Assembly: GCF_965638725.1 (NCBI RefSeq)
Contig: NC_134950.1
Coordinates: 24,022,932-24,086,931 of the forward strand
Length of the DNA: 64,000 nt
Direction: 5' to 3'
Origin: Aptenodytes patagonicus
Lineage: Eukaryota > Chordata > Aves > Sphenisciformes > Spheniscidae
The translations under genes were made by a program, and so were the position numbers. The notes beneath the pieces were generated by a model that was not told the origin of the DNA, did not search any database, and saw only the letters and a list, made by a program, of their open reading frames with translations. Shown here piece after piece: positions 61,230 through 64,000 of this stretch. Within the stretch, counting starts at the first letter, position 1. Each line of letters starts with the position of its first letter.

Positions 61230-64000
61230 GTAAGTACCTTACAGAAATCCCTTGCAAAATACAAGAAACAGCTTTACAAAGATTAGTAGTAAGGTAACCC
61301 AGCTTAGAACATTTTGCATTTTGCCACTGGGAAATTAAATGGCTTTTACAATATGTCTGTATTTTAATGGTAGCAACTCTTATTGTTCAATGTTATTATC
61401 TGTCAGGAAAAATAACACAGTATCTGGACTTCTGGAGACAGATTTTCTTTTGCAAATTTATGTATTTAAATCACAGTGCACCAAAATAATATGAATAGGA
61501 AATGAAAAAGACATGTAAATACTTATTTAAAAAGCATAAGGAGTCCACTTTTATTCCAGTATCACAACACGCCGACATAACAAATGTTTGTCTTTTTACA
61601 TTCTTCTGGCCATGTACTCAGTGATTAATAACCACTTTTCCTCAGGAACCAACTCTGTTTCTCTTCATGGTTGTGAAGACCTCAAAGTTGGTGTTCCCCT
61701 CCTCTTCCTCTCCCATCTGCAGCTAGAAGGATGCAGCCTTACGCTGCATTCTGCATGCTGATTGAGTTGCAGTTAGACCACCATATCCAATGCCCTATAT
61801 TTAACCAGTTGCCCTATATTTTGCTCCTTTTCCCCATCAACTACCCTGCCTCCCCACACTCTCATGGGAGTCACATGTACTGTCTTGCTCCCTCAATGCA
61901 GCAACCTCACCCAACTTCGTCTTAGTAATCTCGGCTCTGACTATCCCCATCCTCTCCATCCTCACACCTCACACCCTACTCCCCTGCAAGGTGGCACAGA
62001 CCTGTCCACAGTGTCACTCATGGCTCCTGCGGGGTCTCCCAGCTGATCTACCCCAGAGCTGCCCCACAGCCTGTCCCCCTCCTAAAGCACTGCAGACCAA
62101 CAGGCTGCTCTATGAGAACATATACCCATTTCTACAACTTGCTTGGCAGGAACCATCACAAGTATTAGGAAGGGGCAGAATATTTCTTGATGCTCTTTGG
62201 ACCTAAGACTATGGTGCAGCCACTATTGGAATAAAGTCAATTATGATTCAGTTTTACCAAACTGAACTAGACTTAGATGTACTCTCTAAACTGCATCACG
62301 GATTTTTGATGGGAGCTGTAGAACTAAGGATGGTAGGACGGGGTCCCCTATGCCAATTTTTGATCTTCAAATAGAATCTGGAGGTATTAAAACAACTCTA
62401 TATCAGAGTGTGGGTTTTGTGCACAGCGGTGATACTGACTTCTCTCAGGAGCTCAGACTTTACTTTTACACTGCAAGATTCCTAAGAATAATTTTTACAA
62501 AGCTAGGGAGACACAGGTGGAAGGAAATGTGTGGTGAGAGGGCTGGTTTTTTCCTCTTGCTTCCCCCCCTCCCGCCCCGCCCCCCCCCCCCCCCCTTGCA
62601 GCTGCTTTAGGATATCTGCCTAAATTCAAGCCTAACTACATAGTTTTTAAACCCAGGCCTCCTCCCATGTGCCAGATTGTTCTTAGCACAGGAATACCAT
62701 CCTCCGCACCTTTGCTGCTTATTTGGAAACTATGCTTCAAGTTTTCCCCAAATCACAGGAGATGGAGCGAGTAAGAAGTTCAGCCTGCTTAGTCTCTGGG
62801 TCTCCTTGGACATGCACATATTTCAGGACAACTATTAGAGGCAAAAATTCTCCTTGGCCTCAGAGGGCTCCTCAGCCTGCAGTCCTGGCGCAGCTCAGCA
62901 GCTCTGAACCACAGCGATTGTCCAGGCACTCCTGACTGTTCTGGAAGCCCACAGAAAAGAGTTCACAGACACTCCTGAGTAAACAGTGTTTTACACTGGT
63001 AATCTTGGTAGATTTCCAAGATGGCACATGGTCTCTCTTCTATATATTTACATATCTTCATGAAAACAGATGCTCTATTAGCTATTTTTACCTGTAATGT
63101 TCCCATAATTGGTTTTATTTTCTCTTTGACCTTTTCCTGAGGATTTACCCTCTTCAGGATTAAGTTCTATTAATGCCTTGAGTTCTGTGGTTTGAATGCC
63201 TTATATTCCCCATTTCCTTCTCCTTCTCAGAAGGCTTCTACTAAAACACCGCATTGACATTTCCATTGCTTTATTCTTGTTGTGCTTATACGCTGTTGCC
63301 TAGGAACAGTATTACCCAGGTGTGCTAGTAGTTAGGCAACAAGTTAAACTGAAAATATTGTGTGACTTGATACAAGGAATCAGGGATAGCATATGCTTAT
63401 TTTAAGAGACTGCCTCTGTACTGATTTATAATGCATCACTAGCATATGGAAAATTGTGTCACTGGGGACTTACTATAGCAGCAGCAGATTTTTTTTTTTT
63501 TTGCTTTGATTTACAGTATACCCTTTAAGAGATCCTGTTGTTATAATAATATTCAGTACAATCTGACACAAATATCTAAGTACTTCAAAGATCTACATAC
63601 TGTAATGAAGAACAGTTTGTAAGGAAAATATTTCTGAAAGACAAAATAATACAAAAAACCCCGTGAGGGCATTTGTTGCCAGTAGTACAGCGATTTCACA
63701 GTAGCAGTAACCAATTACATGACATACAAATGAGTTACACCTTCCTTAGTAACTAATCTAAAATGAAAGACTTAAGAGAAACCTTGGCCTGGATACATTT
63801 CCGTTTCTAGCTGGTCAGGAATCCCTAGAATTTGAATGTTTGATCCATGTATTTAAAACATCCAAGAATATGTTTAGCCAGGAATGAAAATTCAGAAGTC
63901 AGAATTCTTCATCCAGCTCAGTGCTGGAGGCCTCAGTAAGAAAGCGCAGTAATGTCAACTTGGTTCTCCTGCACTCTACAAGCTGCCTGCTACCCGTTCC
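61230..64000. other. RGS22 intron 3 (to window end)
   Basis: Contains a pyrimidine-rich, GC-richer patch at 61640-62130, a C-run cluster at 62563-62595 and two RFX-like half-site motifs at 63295-63341. No RGS22 exon 4 was found. Confidence 0.55.
62563..62595. repeat. C-rich tract with C16 run (G-quadruplex candidate on minus strand)
   Basis: Runs of C7, C3, C4 and C16 separated by one or two bases. On the minus strand these are G-runs able to form a quadruplex; the C-rich strand could form an i-motif. Confidence 0.85.

Overview
The window is nuclear DNA from a bird. Evidence: several CR1 LINE copies with the avian-type 3' end (…ATTCTATGATT), short conserved exons separated by kilobase-scale AT-rich introns, CpG islands at gene starts, and the gene order SPAG1 - POLR2K - FBXO43 - RGS22, which matches the human 8q22 neighbourhood (order recalled from general knowledge, not searched). 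The young CR1 copies resemble the CR1-J group, so I lean towards a non-galliform bird, but this is weak.

Layout. Positions 1-25,640 hold the 5' half of SPAG1 on the minus strand: a non-coding first exon in a CpG island near 25.6 kb and nine coding exons down to 5,726. They encode about 373 N-terminal residues, including the first TPR block; the rest lies beyond position 1. Large introns carry CR1 copies, one of them nearly full length (about 9.3-12.7 kb). Positions 27,200-31,600 hold the whole of POLR2K on the minus strand: three coding exons, 58 residues, plus a 5' UTR exon in a second CpG island. Its first intron has a nested CR1 insertion and a second CR1 in opposite orientation, forming a long inverted repeat. 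Positions 35,140-43,900 hold FBXO43 (EMI2) on the plus strand: a TATA-containing CpG island, a probable non-coding first exon, then four coding exons for 671 residues ending at 43,626 with a poly(A) signal at 43,895. Positions 43,900-56,950 are an intergenic spacer in which I recognise no gene. From about 57.0 kb RGS22 starts on the plus strand; its first three small coding exons (39 residues) are in the window and the rest lies beyond position 64,000.

Functionally, three of the four genes are reproductive or ciliary: SPAG1 is a dynein-arm assembly factor, FBXO43 maintains meiotic arrest through APC/C inhibition, and RGS22 is a testis-enriched RGS protein. POLR2K is a housekeeping subunit of RNA polymerases I, II and III. 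The presumed starts of SPAG1 and RGS22 each carry a close match to an RFX X-box (GTGCC-T-AGCAAC and GTGCC-AT-AGCAAC), which fits shared ciliary or testis control.

I saw no bacterial features, CRISPR, rRNA or tRNA genes, and no recognisable endogenous retrovirus. Nothing convincingly points to an undescribed system; the most useful new points are regulatory and repeat-structure observations and the reconstructed exon maps.
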